A stretch of 64,000 bases of DNA from DASUCS01 sp041166385 (lineage in GTDB: Bacteria > Actinomycetota > Acidimicrobiia > Acidimicrobiales > JACDCH01): the NCBI GenBank assembly GCA_041166385.1, contig JBEEFW010000023.1, positions 1 through 64,000 on the forward strand, given 5' to 3'. The position numbers and the translations under genes are program-made. Under the pieces are notes generated by a model. That model made no database searches. It saw nothing but the letters and a program-made list of their open reading frames with translations, and was not told the DNA's origin. Shown in pieces: positions 43,014 to 51,497 of the stretch. Numbering within the stretch: the stretch's first letter is position 1; each line of letters starts with the position of its first letter.

Positions 43014-43444
43014 CGGTTGCTCATCGTGGGCCGGTAGATCCGGCGGCCGGTGAGCTTGGTGGGGGAGAGGCGAACAACGTGGGCCTTCTCGCCGGGCGCC
43101 CATGGCTGCATCGGGAGTGCGCGGGCCTCTGACATCTGCGATGGATGGGCAAGCCAGCGGGCGGGTCCGACGGCGAGCACGCTCCAACCGGAGTGACGGT
43201 CTTCGTCGATGCCATCGATCTCGAAGGCAATCGTCGGCGCGGTCGCGACGGCGTCGAGCTTTGAACCCGGGTCAGTGCGAAAGAAGATGTCACCGCGCTC
43301 GTCCACGGCGTAGTTCACCGGGAAGATCTCGGGGTGGCCATCGACGATGACCGCCACTCGCCCGACATCCTCTTGGCGCAGGTGCACGTTGCACGCGATC
43401 GGTGTGAGGGCCTCCAGGAACGTGCGGCCTTCGATCATCTCCAT
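42995..43444 (-). CDS. Pyridoxamine 5'-phosphate oxidase-like flavin-binding protein
   Basis: A 149-residue split-barrel protein. The N-terminal strand pair (CNVHLRQEDVGRVAVIVDG), IFPVNYAVDERGDIFFRT and AFEIDGIDEDRHSGWSVLA are the pattern of the PPOX/Rv1155-like family. It may bind FMN, F420 or heme. The start is clear from GAGAAGGA before the ATG (43444). It is monocistronic. Confidence 0.85.
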   Translation of the reverse strand: MEMIEGRTFLEALTPIACNVHLRQEDVGRVAVIVDGHPEIFPVNYAVDERGDIFFRTDPGSKLDAVATAPTIAFEIDGIDEDRHSGWSVLAVGPARWLAHPSQMSEARALPMQPWAPGEKAHVVRLSPTKLTGRRIYRPTMSNRHAPVA

Positions 43445-43592
43445 GGTCCTTCTCCCTCGGTTCGTTCTGACTCGAGCGTCGCGTACGCACGATGCGAACA
43501 GGCAGGGAACAGCAGCTCTACTTGGTGGGACTTAGGTCCCTACTTCAACGCCTGAGCCCCACCGGCGGAGTGGCTCATGCGCTCGCCGGTGC

Positions 43593-44951
43593 ATGAGGCA
43601 GGCTTGGGAGATGCAAACAGCTGCACCTCCCGCGAGCGAGTCGTCGATGCTCGTGTTTCGTCAGCTGCTGGTGAACACCCTGCTGAGCGGCGTCACGAGC
43701 ACCTTCCTGTGGTTCGCCCTCACGTTCTGGGTGTACGTCGAGACACGGTCGGTCGTGGCCACCGGAGTCATCGGTGGCGCGTTCAGCATTTCCTCAGCAG
43801 TGCTCAGCCCGTTCTTCGGAACGTTCGTCGACAGGCACCGCAAGCACGAGGCCATGGTGCTCACCACGACGGTGGCGGTCGCCTGCTTCGCGGTCGCCAC
43901 CGCGGTGTTCCTCGCCGTGGATGCCGACCACCTGCTGAGTCTCACCAACCCGTTCTTTTGGGTGCTCATCGGGTTCACGTTGCTCGGATCAGTTGCCGGG
44001 CAGGTGCGCAGTATCGCTCTGTCGACATGCGTGAGCCTGCTCGTGCCCGAGGATCAGCGCGATCGCGCGAACGGGATGGTGGGCACGGTGACAGGAATCT
44101 CCTTCGCCATCACGTCCGTCTTCAGCGGCCTCGTCATCGGCCAGCTCGGAATGGGGTGGGCCTACTACGGCGCGCTTGCGCTCACGGTCGGGGCGCTCGT
44201 GCATCTGCGGGCGATCGATATCGACGAACCAGAGCCCGCGCCGGCCGTCGATGGAGAGCGGCAGCGGCACATTGACATTCGTGGCGCACTCGACGCGATC
44301 CGCGCAGTCCCCGGGCTGACGATGCTGATCCTGCTGGCGGCGTTCAACAATCTCTTGGCCGGTGTGTTCATGGCGCTGATGGACGCCTATGGCTTGTCGC
44401 TGGTGTCAGTGGAGACGTGGGGATTGCTGTGGGGTGTGATCAGTCTGGCGTTCATCGCCGGTGGTGTCGTGGTCGCTCGCCGCGGGCTCGGACGAAGTCC
44501 GCTGAGGATCGTGCTCATCGGCAATCTCGTCAACTGGATCGTGTGCTCGGTCTTTGCCCTTCGCTCGTCGATCGTGCTGCTGACGATCGGGATGGCCGTG
44601 TGGCTCGCCTTGATCCCGGTGATCGAGGCCGCCGAGCAGATCGTCCTGCAACGGTCGATCCCCTTCGAGCGACAAGGCCGCGTGTTCGGCTTTGCTCAGC
44701 TCGTCGAGAACGCCGCGTCACCGCTCACCGCGTTTCTGATGGCTCCGCTCGCCGAAGCGGTGTTCATGCCGTTGATGACCGACGGACCGGGCGTCGACTG
44801 GATCGGCGGGTGGTTCGGCACTGGGCCTGAGCGCGGCATCGCCCTCATGTTCACGCTGGCCGGCATCATCGGTGTCGCGGTCACCGGACTCGCGCGGGCA
44901 TCCCGGTCCTACCGTCGGCTCTCGCACAGCTGGACGACTGCCACCGCCTAG
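43593..44951 (+). CDS. MFS transporter
   Basis: A 452-residue major facilitator with about 11-12 membrane helices. The A-like loop between helices 2 and 3 reads GTFVDRHRKHE, and the central loop is long (about residues 205-240). Members of the MFS_3 (enterobactin-exporter-like) group have this shape, so drug or siderophore export is possible. The start may be the ATG at 43611, 6 residues in. It lies in a 150-base gap from its left neighbour. Confidence 0.87.
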   Translation: MRQAWEMQTAAPPASESSMLVFRQLLVNTLLSGVTSTFLWFALTFWVYVETRSVVATGVIGGAFSISSAVLSPFFGTFVDRHRKHEAMVLTTTVAVACFAVATAVFLAVDADHLLSLTNPFFWVLIGFTLLGSVAGQVRSIALSTCVSLLVPEDQRDRANGMVGTVTGISFAITSVFSGLVIGQLGMGWAYYGALALTVGALVHLRAIDIDEPEPAPAVDGERQRHIDIRGALDAIRAVPGLTMLILLAAFNNLLAGVFMALMDAYGLSLVSVETWGLLWGVISLAFIAGGVVVARRGLGRSPLRIVLIGNLVNWIVCSVFALRSSIVLLTIGMAVWLALIPVIEAAEQIVLQRSIPFERQGRVFGFAQLVENAASPLTAFLMAPLAEAVFMPLMTDGPGVDWIGGWFGTGPERGIALMFTLAGIIGVAVTGLARASRSYRRLSHSWTTATA

Positions 44952-44976
44952 GTTTCCCACTGGGATTTCGAGACAC

Positions 44977-45762
44977 CTACCCGTCGCCGCCGCTGAGTTC
45001 GTTGTGGAAACTGCGCTTCGTACCCCACCGGAACATCGGCGGGATCAGATGGCGCACCACTACTGCGGGACGGAACCAGCGCGGCACGTAGAGCTCGCGC
45101 TTGCCATGCTCGATGGAGTCGACGACGGCATCAGCCACCTCGTCGGCGCCGACGGGCTTCGGCCTCGCTCGGTCATAGGGATGGCCGCGGGCATCGCCGA
45201 AGTTGGTCGCGACCGGCCCGGGGTTCACGACCGACACGCCAATGCCGTAGTGCTCGACCTCGACGGCCATCGCTTCCGTCAGGCCGACCCCGGCGAACTT
45301 CGTCGCGGAGTACACCGCCTCGAACGGCGAGCCGATGCGACCGGCGATCGAGCCGATCGTGACGATGTGACCGTTCCTGCGGGCGATCATGCCGGGCAGT
45401 ACCGCCTTGATCGCGTACATGGTGCCGAGCACGTTGACCTGCACGAGCCGTTCCATCTCGTCGATGGTCATGTCGGCGAAGGTTCCGTACGCGCCGATAC
45501 CGGCGTTGGCGACGAGCACGTCGGTGGGCCCGAGTTGGGCCTCGAGCGCGGCGATCGCCGTGGCCAGCGCCGCCCGGTCGCCGACGTCGGCGACAGCCTT
45601 GCCACCTTGGCCACCGACCGCGGCGAGTATCGCGTCGAGGTCCGTCTCGGTTCGCGCGATCAGTCCGACTCGTGCGCCACGCGCCACGACCGCGTTGGCG
45701 ACTGCCGCTCCGATACCTCGCGATGCACCGGTGATCACGACGACCTTGTCGTGCAGATTCAT
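44977..45762 (-). CDS. Short-chain dehydrogenase/reductase
   Basis: A 261-residue NAD(P)-dependent SDR. Motifs are VITGASRGIGAAVA (cofactor), NAGIGAYG, VTIGSIAGRIG with the catalytic Ser, and YSATK (Tyr, Lys). The C-terminus WFRPAVVVRHLIPPMFRWG resembles the hydrophobic tail seen in membrane-linked SDRs such as those acting on lipids. Residues ART in LIARTETDLD suit NADPH. The start is the ATG at 45762. Confidence 0.92.
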   Translation of the reverse strand: MNLHDKVVVITGASRGIGAAVANAVVARGARVGLIARTETDLDAILAAVGGQGGKAVADVGDRAALATAIAALEAQLGPTDVLVANAGIGAYGTFADMTIDEMERLVQVNVLGTMYAIKAVLPGMIARRNGHIVTIGSIAGRIGSPFEAVYSATKFAGVGLTEAMAVEVEHYGIGVSVVNPGPVATNFGDARGHPYDRARPKPVGADEVADAVVDSIEHGKRELYVPRWFRPAVVVRHLIPPMFRWGTKRSFHNELSGGDG

Positions 45763-45841
45763 GCTGACGTTCCTACTACGGGAAAACGTCACCTCGATAC
45801 GCCATCGAGTAGACGACGATCCGGGCCACGTCAGCCAGCCA

Positions 45842-47056
45842 TTACGACGCCGCGGTGACTGGGCCGGAACGCCTCCGGGCGTATGCGACGGTCTCATCGA
45901 ACAGCACGTGCTGCTCGTTGCTCCCGCCCAGTCGGCGCGCGCCTGCGATGGCTGCTGCGAACGCTGGCGCGGCCTCCGACCACCGGTCCGCGGCAACGAG
46001 GCGAAGCGCCTCGAGCAGCGGCGGCAAGAAGCGCAACGGTTCTTGGGGTGCCTTCCGTATCGCCGGCTCGACCTGCTCAGCCAGATTGCGCAGGCCGTCC
46101 TCGTCTCCTAGCGCGGCGACGGCAAACGCGATGTGCGCGAGTTGAAAGGCTCGAGAGGGCGACGGCGGGGGCAGCTCACGTGCGATGTCGGCCCACTCGT
46201 CGCTGACGTCGACGCCTCGCATTTGCAGCCGCCACAGCAGCGACACGGCGTCTTCGAGGCGGAACCCCGGGACTCCCGACGACGTACGTTGCTCGCGATA
46301 GCCGCGAAGTGCGGAGTCGGGATCGGACAACGCGAGCTGCACGAGTGCCAAGTGCCACGCAAGGTGCCCAGCGTTCACCGCCGTGCGGCGGTGGGACGTC
46401 AACCATTCGTCGAGGAAGTCGCGGGCGCCGGTGTTGTCGCCGGACTCGAAGTGGATGTGTGCCAGCGCGTGCGCCGCCACGCCGTGATCAGGCCTGGCGT
46501 CGATCGCGGCGTTCGCGAGCTGCGTCGCGAGTTCGACCTCGCCGATCTCGCTCAGCGCCAAGCTGTACGCGCCGAGAAACCACGGATCGCTGCCCATGTG
46601 CGGCTTCAGCCGACCCAGCGCCGCGGCGACGGATGCCTTCCTTCCGGACGCGCCGCCGTAGGCATGGAGGAACACCAGCTCGCGGATCATCAGGGCATCG
46701 CGGGGGAACTCGCGCAGATGCCGGTGGATGAGTCGCCGGGCGATGACGGTGTCGCCGACGATGGCACGGCGCAGCACATGGACGACTTGCTGCTCTCGGC
46801 GTGTCGCGTGACTGGCGTGCTGCGAGGCAACGAGGATCTGCGTGACGGCCGACCCGCGATCGTCGTCGAACTGAAGGTGGAAGGCCAGCAACGCCCGCGC
46901 CAGCGCGAGTCGTGGATCGTGATCGAGCGCGGCGTGGAGCTGCTGGCGGGCGCCGATGTGATTGCTCAGCGTGAGAGCGAGCGCTTCGACGTACGCCTCG
47001 GCGGCGGCCGCGGAATCAGTGGTGAAGGCGAGCCCGTACCCGTCGACGTGGGTCAT
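45842..47056 (-). CDS. TTC38-like TPR protein
   Basis: A 404-residue helical-repeat protein. The N-terminus reads HVDGYGLAFTTDSAAAAEAY, and repeat segments such as HGVAAHALAHIHFESGD and WHLALVQLALSDPDSAL match the bacterial TTC38 family. No enzyme motif is present. It is monocistronic and divergent from the PP-loop gene with a 260-base gap. Confidence 0.85.
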   Translation of the reverse strand: MTHVDGYGLAFTTDSAAAAEAYVEALALTLSNHIGARQQLHAALDHDPRLALARALLAFHLQFDDDRGSAVTQILVASQHASHATRREQQVVHVLRRAIVGDTVIARRLIHRHLREFPRDALMIRELVFLHAYGGASGRKASVAAALGRLKPHMGSDPWFLGAYSLALSEIGEVELATQLANAAIDARPDHGVAAHALAHIHFESGDNTGARDFLDEWLTSHRRTAVNAGHLAWHLALVQLALSDPDSALRGYREQRTSSGVPGFRLEDAVSLLWRLQMRGVDVSDEWADIARELPPPSPSRAFQLAHIAFAVAALGDEDGLRNLAEQVEPAIRKAPQEPLRFLPPLLEALRLVAADRWSEAAPAFAAAIAGARRLGGSNEQHVLFDETVAYARRRSGPVTAAS

Positions 47057-47315
47057 CGAGTGAGTGCGGCGCGCCGACTGCGGCGCTCAGGCGCAGCAGA
47101 GCACTGGGCTGTCTGAGACGGCCGAGTCAACGAGCAGCGCCTCGACCCTCTGGCGACTCGCGATCGCGGGTGCGATGTACGGCCGTGCCTCGGCAGTTGG
47201 GCTCTGGTCGTTCATCCTTGCCTCCGGAGCTCGTTGTGGTGTGCGCAAAGAGTACCCCGAGAGTGCCGACCGGTCGTTCTCTCGCCGACCTCGCGTAAGT
47301 ACGTTGGGGTCACCG

Positions 47316-48488
47316 ATGTCCGAGTTCGAGATCCGCGTGTCGCCGTTGGAGTCCGCCGGAGGAACGATTCGGGCGTCGGCCACGCTGCGGTCTCCCACTC
47401 GACGAGGCGTGCTCTGGTACGAGTTCGACGAGTCCCACCGCGCGGCGATCGTGGACCGCGCGGATCCGTTCGTCTTGAGCACGCTGATCCTCGCGATGCA
47501 CGAGGGCCGCGATCTGCATGTGTTCGGCGCACCAGCCTCGACGTCGCTGCTCCGGAACCTCGAGGAGTTCCAACGGATCTGGCACGCCTGGTTCGGACTT
47601 CCGATCGTGGACCTGGTCGTCGAAGGCGAGCGCGAGGCGGCCCGACCGGACGGTGCGGTGGTCGCGTTCTCCGGCGGTGTCGACTCGGCGTTCAGCGCGT
47701 ATTCACGAACGAGGGGAGCGGCCCGCCGGGGTCCGGACCTCCGCGCCGCGCTCATGCTCCACGGCATGGACATCCCGCGAGCGGACCGCGAGGGCTTCGA
47801 CGGCGCTCGCCGGCGATCGGAGCGGATGCTGCGGAGTCTCGGACTGGACCTCATCACGGTGCGGACGAACGCGTGGGAATTGTTGCCGAACGCCGACATG
47901 CATTCGTCGGCGCTCGGTGTCGCGGCGGCGCTCCAGCTGCTCGGCGGCGGATTCGGCGCCGGGTTGCTGCCGTCCACCGCGACGTACTCCCAACTCGTGC
48001 TGCCGCTCGACTCGACGCCGATGAGTGATTGGCTGTTGGGGAGCGCGAGCTTCGAGATCATCCACGACGGTGCGGCCTACAACCGCCTCGAGAAAGTGCG
48101 CCGGCTGTCGGAGTGGGATGAGGCGCTCGACAACTTGCGAGTGTGTCTCGAGGATCCCGGCCACGATCGCAATTGCGGTCAGTGCCGCAAATGCCTGCTG
48201 ACCTATCTCGCGTTCCAAGTCCTCGACGTCGAGCCGCGTTGCTTCGAAACGGTCCCATCGCCGGCCGCGGTTCGTGCCTGGGCGGGCAGCTTCACCAGCC
48301 ATCGACTGTTCGTCGCCGACATGCGCGCCATCGTCGCGGAGGCCGACCGTCGCGGTCTGCAGCAGCCGTGGATCCGCGCCGCCAAACGGCGGTTACGGGT
48401 GATCTCGGCGCGCCGGGCTGTGACCGCGCTGTCGCCCGCGCTGTCGCGTCGCGCCGCTCAGGTCGCCTGGAAGGTGCGACGCCGGTGA
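47316..48488 (+). CDS. PP-loop ATPase (asparagine-synthase-like)
   Basis: A 390-residue protein. The ATP-pyrophosphatase P-loop SGGVDS is at residues 119-124. Near the end of the catalytic part is C287-x2-C290-x2-C293 (CGQCRKC), which could bind zinc or iron-sulphur. Unlike asparagine synthetase B it has no N-terminal glutaminase domain. PP-loop enzymes adenylate a carbonyl, which suits amide, thioamide or macrocycle formation. The neighbours (YxxP peptide, PqqD, S26 domain) fit peptide modification. The start is the ATG at 47316; the longer frame upstream is not conserved-looking. Confidence 0.82.
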   Translation: MSEFEIRVSPLESAGGTIRASATLRSPTRRGVLWYEFDESHRAAIVDRADPFVLSTLILAMHEGRDLHVFGAPASTSLLRNLEEFQRIWHAWFGLPIVDLVVEGEREAARPDGAVVAFSGGVDSAFSAYSRTRGAARRGPDLRAALMLHGMDIPRADREGFDGARRRSERMLRSLGLDLITVRTNAWELLPNADMHSSALGVAAALQLLGGGFGAGLLPSTATYSQLVLPLDSTPMSDWLLGSASFEIIHDGAAYNRLEKVRRLSEWDEALDNLRVCLEDPGHDRNCGQCRKCLLTYLAFQVLDVEPRCFETVPSPAAVRAWAGSFTSHRLFVADMRAIVAEADRRGLQQPWIRAAKRRLRVISARRAVTALSPALSRRAAQVAWKVRRR

Positions 48489-48498
48489 GTGCGAGGGG

Positions 48499-48585
48499 TC
48501 AGTTTGACTTGACGTCGCTGTTGCTGATGTCGGCGAGTGCCGCAATTCGCTCTCGCCGCACGATCTTCGGTCGCTCATAGCGCAT
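48499..48585 (-). CDS. Candidate RiPP precursor peptide (YxxP leader)
   Basis: A 28-residue ORF, too short for most gene finders. It begins MRYERPKIVRRERIAALADI and ends SNSDVKSN. The Y-x-x-P element near the start is what PqqD-like RREs bind in lasso and related RiPP leaders. It lies divergently (56 bases) from the PqqD gene and 10 bases beyond the PP-loop gene's stop, on the opposite strand. No strong ribosome site is visible. The core would be the C-terminal 10-12 residues. The ORF itself is fully verified, but its translation is inference. Confidence 0.5.
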   Translation of the reverse strand: MRYERPKIVRRERIAALADISNSDVKSN

Positions 48586-48641
48586 GCCGCAGGATAACCC
48601 GAGCGCCACCGCGGGGTCGACGTTCTCCTAACCTGGGCCGG

Positions 48642-48920
48642 ATGGCCTGGCAGCGTTCGCCGCACGTCGTGTACGAGGTCGTCGACGGCCAAGCGGTGCT
48701 CGTCGATCCCGAAGGCGTCGAACTGATCACCCTCAACGCTGTCGGCACCGTTGTGTGGGAGGAGCTCGACGGCGAGCGAGAAGCGGCCGATCTCGCCGCC
48801 GACCTCCTTGCTCGATTCGAGGGCGTCACCCGCTCGCAGCTCGAGACCGACATCGCCGAGTTTCTCTCCGAGGTAGATGCGGTCGGGCTCGTGAGCCGCC
48901 GTGATGACGTTGCCCGCTGA
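48642..48920 (+). CDS. PqqD-like RRE protein
   Basis: A 92-residue protein of the PqqD fold: winged-helix with VYEVVDGQAVLVDPEGVELI, LNAVGTVVWEELDG and a closing DAVGLVSRR. Such proteins present leader peptides to modification enzymes. It is divergent from the YxxP ORF and heads a rightward unit that continues with the nucleotidyltransferase gene after 34 bases. The start ATG at 48642 replaces a longer shadow frame. Confidence 0.9.
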   Translation: MAWQRSPHVVYEVVDGQAVLVDPEGVELITLNAVGTVVWEELDGEREAADLAADLLARFEGVTRSQLETDIAEFLSEVDAVGLVSRRDDVAR

Positions 48921-48954
48921 TCTGTCCCGGCCCGCCTGAGGATCGAGATCACTC

Positions 48955-50514
48955 GTGGCTCGACCTCATCCATTGCTCGTGTCGCTCGCCGCGGCGCGCG
49001 ATCCGGAGCCGATCGTTGTGCCGGACGAGCCGATGCTGGCGTCGGCTGTCAATCACGGCATGCAGGGGCTGCTGTGGAGCTGGGTGCGGGACAACGACAT
49101 CGGGAGCGCGATCCGCCCCCGGCTCGCGGGTGTTGCACTCAGCGCGCAACAACGGCACCAGCGCTTCTGGGACACCCTCACCGAGGTGCGGGGGATCGCC
49201 GAGGACGCTGGCATCGCGGTCGCCACCGTGAAGGGTGTGACCGCAGAGGCTCGCTGGTATCCCGGCTTGGGTCAGCGGCCATGCTCCGACGTGGATCTCC
49301 TCGTTCGCGCCGATGCGCTGACGAAGGCCGATGTCTTGCTCGACGCCCTCGACGCCCAGCATCCGCTGCGTCGCGAGATCAACGCGTTGGTCGGTAGCGG
49401 GGCGATGCAGTCGGTGACCGTGCGAGTCGACGGTGTATCGCTCGACGTTCACTTCGATTTGTTCAAGCTCGGCACTGCGACGCGGCAGCGCGACCTCGTA
49501 TGGGAGCGGATGCAAGCGTTCCGACTCGACGATGGGACCACGATCAACGTGCCCGACGCCGAACTCTCGCTGATGCACTTCCTCCTTCACCTCAACAAGG
49601 ACAGCTTCGCGAGGCTTCTCGGCTACGCCGACATCGCCCGCATCCTCCAGCAGGAGCACTTGGACTGGGGGTTCGTCGACCGGTTCCTCCGCGTCGAAGG
49701 GTTGGAGGTTCCGGCGTACTGCTCGTTGTCGACCGTCGTCGAGCGGCTCGGATTGCAACGTCCGCACGCGGCGATGGTCGGCGGTGCGCGCGTCCGCTTG
49801 TGGCGAATGGTGTGGCCGGAGCGCGTGACGTTGCTCGGCGGCGCCGGTGTCGATCGCTCGCGGCGCCAGGACCTGATTCCCTTCGTTGCTCGTGGTCGTT
49901 TCAGAGAGGCCCTCGGGTGGGCGCGGTGGGTCGTCCTTCCACCGGCGTCTACGGTCGCGCTGCGCTACGGAGATGTGCCAGGGCCCTATCTCTGGCGGCT
50001 CACGCGCGGTCGCCTCCGTACGGCACAACATCGCCATCGCGCGTTGCGCGCAAGACGTATGCCGGCAACCGGCGTCAGCGAGGCGACGGATCTCGCGCCG
50101 GAGACGAAAGCCAGCGTCCTGCGCAAGGCCGCGGCGGCCCGCCCGCTGTGGATCGACGTGCGCGGGGCATCGATGGGTCGTTCGATCCTCGATGGCTCGA
50201 GAGTTCGAGTCGAGCCCGCCACTCACCCTCGGCGAGCGCAGGTGTGGGCGTTCTGCGACGTCGCCGGCAACATCGTCGTCCACCGCTTCCGGGGCGAGTG
50301 CGCCGGAACGTTCCGCTTCCAGGGCGACGCGCGGGTACACGCCGACGCGCCGATACCGAAGGCGCAGCTGATCGGCCGGGTCGTGGAGCTGGATCCTCCT
50401 CGCGCTGCCCTTCGATGGGGCGCGCTCGCCGGAGGGCTGCAACGCACGCCGCGTGTCGCAGTCGCCGTGGTCTCTCGACGCCTCCGCTCTCGCACGGCGA
50501 ACGGGCAGTCGTGA
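48955..50514 (+). CDS. Nucleotidyltransferase fused to a SipW-like S26 peptidase domain
   Basis: A 519-residue protein starting at the GTG at 48955. Residues 1-250 are a NTP_transf_5-type nucleotidyltransferase with the metal aspartates in CSDVDLLV (D112, D114) and SLDVHFDLF. Residues 395-490 resemble signal-peptidase/S24-like folds: RGASMGRSILDGSRVRV with S406, and IVVHRFRG with H443, where SipW-type enzymes use His in place of Lys. The second domain could cleave a leader peptide. The stop overlaps the next start (GTGA). I am confident of the first domain and less of the second. Confidence 0.78.
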   Translation: MARPHPLLVSLAAARDPEPIVVPDEPMLASAVNHGMQGLLWSWVRDNDIGSAIRPRLAGVALSAQQRHQRFWDTLTEVRGIAEDAGIAVATVKGVTAEARWYPGLGQRPCSDVDLLVRADALTKADVLLDALDAQHPLRREINALVGSGAMQSVTVRVDGVSLDVHFDLFKLGTATRQRDLVWERMQAFRLDDGTTINVPDAELSLMHFLLHLNKDSFARLLGYADIARILQQEHLDWGFVDRFLRVEGLEVPAYCSLSTVVERLGLQRPHAAMVGGARVRLWRMVWPERVTLLGGAGVDRSRRQDLIPFVARGRFREALGWARWVVLPPASTVALRYGDVPGPYLWRLTRGRLRTAQHRHRALRARRMPATGVSEATDLAPETKASVLRKAAAARPLWIDVRGASMGRSILDGSRVRVEPATHPRRAQVWAFCDVAGNIVVHRFRGECAGTFRFQGDARVHADAPIPKAQLIGRVVELDPPRAALRWGALAGGLQRTPRVAVAVVSRRLRSRTANGQS

Positions 50515-51497
50515 CCACCGAGCACCGCGCCCTGCCGCTCGACGCGGCGGCCGTACTCGCGGAGCCGGTTGTCGACGTCGGCGGCGTCGCGATGAGGTTG
50601 ACCGCGTCCGACTCGGTGCGCGCCGGTGCCGTCGCAGCACTGTTCCGGCACGCGTTGCCCGCCTCTGGCGCTCCCGAGTGTTTGGTGCGATTCACGTCGG
50701 ACGAGTTCGAGTGCCCGACGGACGTTCCGGTCACGCTGCTCGACGGCCTGGAGTTGTGGCGTCCGGACGCGGGGGAGCTCACCTTGCGCAGCGCAAACGG
50801 CTTGTCCGCTCGAGTCTCCGCACACGAGATCGCAGTGGCGGGCGACGCACCGTCACTCGCTCGCGAGTTTCGGTACGTGGCGATGATCGCGCTCACGCAC
50901 GTTCTCGCGTCGCGGGGTCGTCACGTCCTGCACGGCGGAGCGGTGGTCTGCGACGATCGCGCGCTGCTCGTGCTGGGCGGCTCAGGCACGGGTAAGTCGA
51001 CGCTCGTGCTCGGCGCGCTTCGATCAGGTTGGACCGCGCTCACCGATGATCTGGTCGCGGTCCATCGGGGGAGCGACACCGTCCTCGCCGTTGGGCTGCC
51101 CCGTCCGATCTCGGTCCCGCGGGACGTCGTCTTCGACGAGTTCGCGGAGGGTGCCGAGGTGCCGGACGACGCTCGGAACCGAGTCGAGCTTCCGGGCGCG
51201 ACGTTGACGCTCTCATCGCATCCGATCGGTGGGGTGATCCTGGTGTCGCGTGGCGACGCCGCGGAGGCCAGGGTCGAGCCGGTCGCGGCCCACGATGCGC
51301 TGCGAGCCATTCTCGGCGCGAGCACGTCGATCGCGAACCCGCAACTCGTACGCGAGGTGTTCTCGATCGCCGCGGCCGTCGCGCGGCTGCCTGCGTGGTC
51401 GTTGCAGCACGGGTCGGACCCGTCATCGCGCCTTCACCAGGCGAGCCTGCGCCTCGAGGACATCCGCGCGCGGCTCGGTGCGGCGGCGGCGTCGTGA
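50511..51497 (+). CDS. HPr-kinase-like protein
   Basis: A 328-residue protein starting at the GTG at 50511, overlapping the upstream stop. The C-terminal kinase part has the P-loop LVLGGSGTGKSTL with K162 and the DD loop TALTDDLVAV. The HprK family phosphorylates Ser; related enzymes in paeninodin-type lasso clusters phosphorylate the peptide. It overlaps the next gene by 4 bases, so it is part of the same unit. Confidence 0.85.
   Translation: MTTEHRALPLDAAAVLAEPVVDVGGVAMRLTASDSVRAGAVAALFRHALPASGAPECLVRFTSDEFECPTDVPVTLLDGLELWRPDAGELTLRSANGLSARVSAHEIAVAGDAPSLAREFRYVAMIALTHVLASRGRHVLHGGAVVCDDRALLVLGGSGTGKSTLVLGALRSGWTALTDDLVAVHRGSDTVLAVGLPRPISVPRDVVFDEFAEGAEVPDDARNRVELPGATLTLSSHPIGGVILVSRGDAAEARVEPVAAHDALRAILGASTSIANPQLVREVFSIAAAVARLPAWSLQHGSDPSSRLHQASLRLEDIRARLGAAAAS

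Noticed and set aside
49500..50510. Long upstream extension of the HPr-kinase-like frame
   Set aside because: It overlaps the nucleotidyltransferase gene out of frame and is Arg/Gly-rich; the GTGA junction at 50511 is the natural start.
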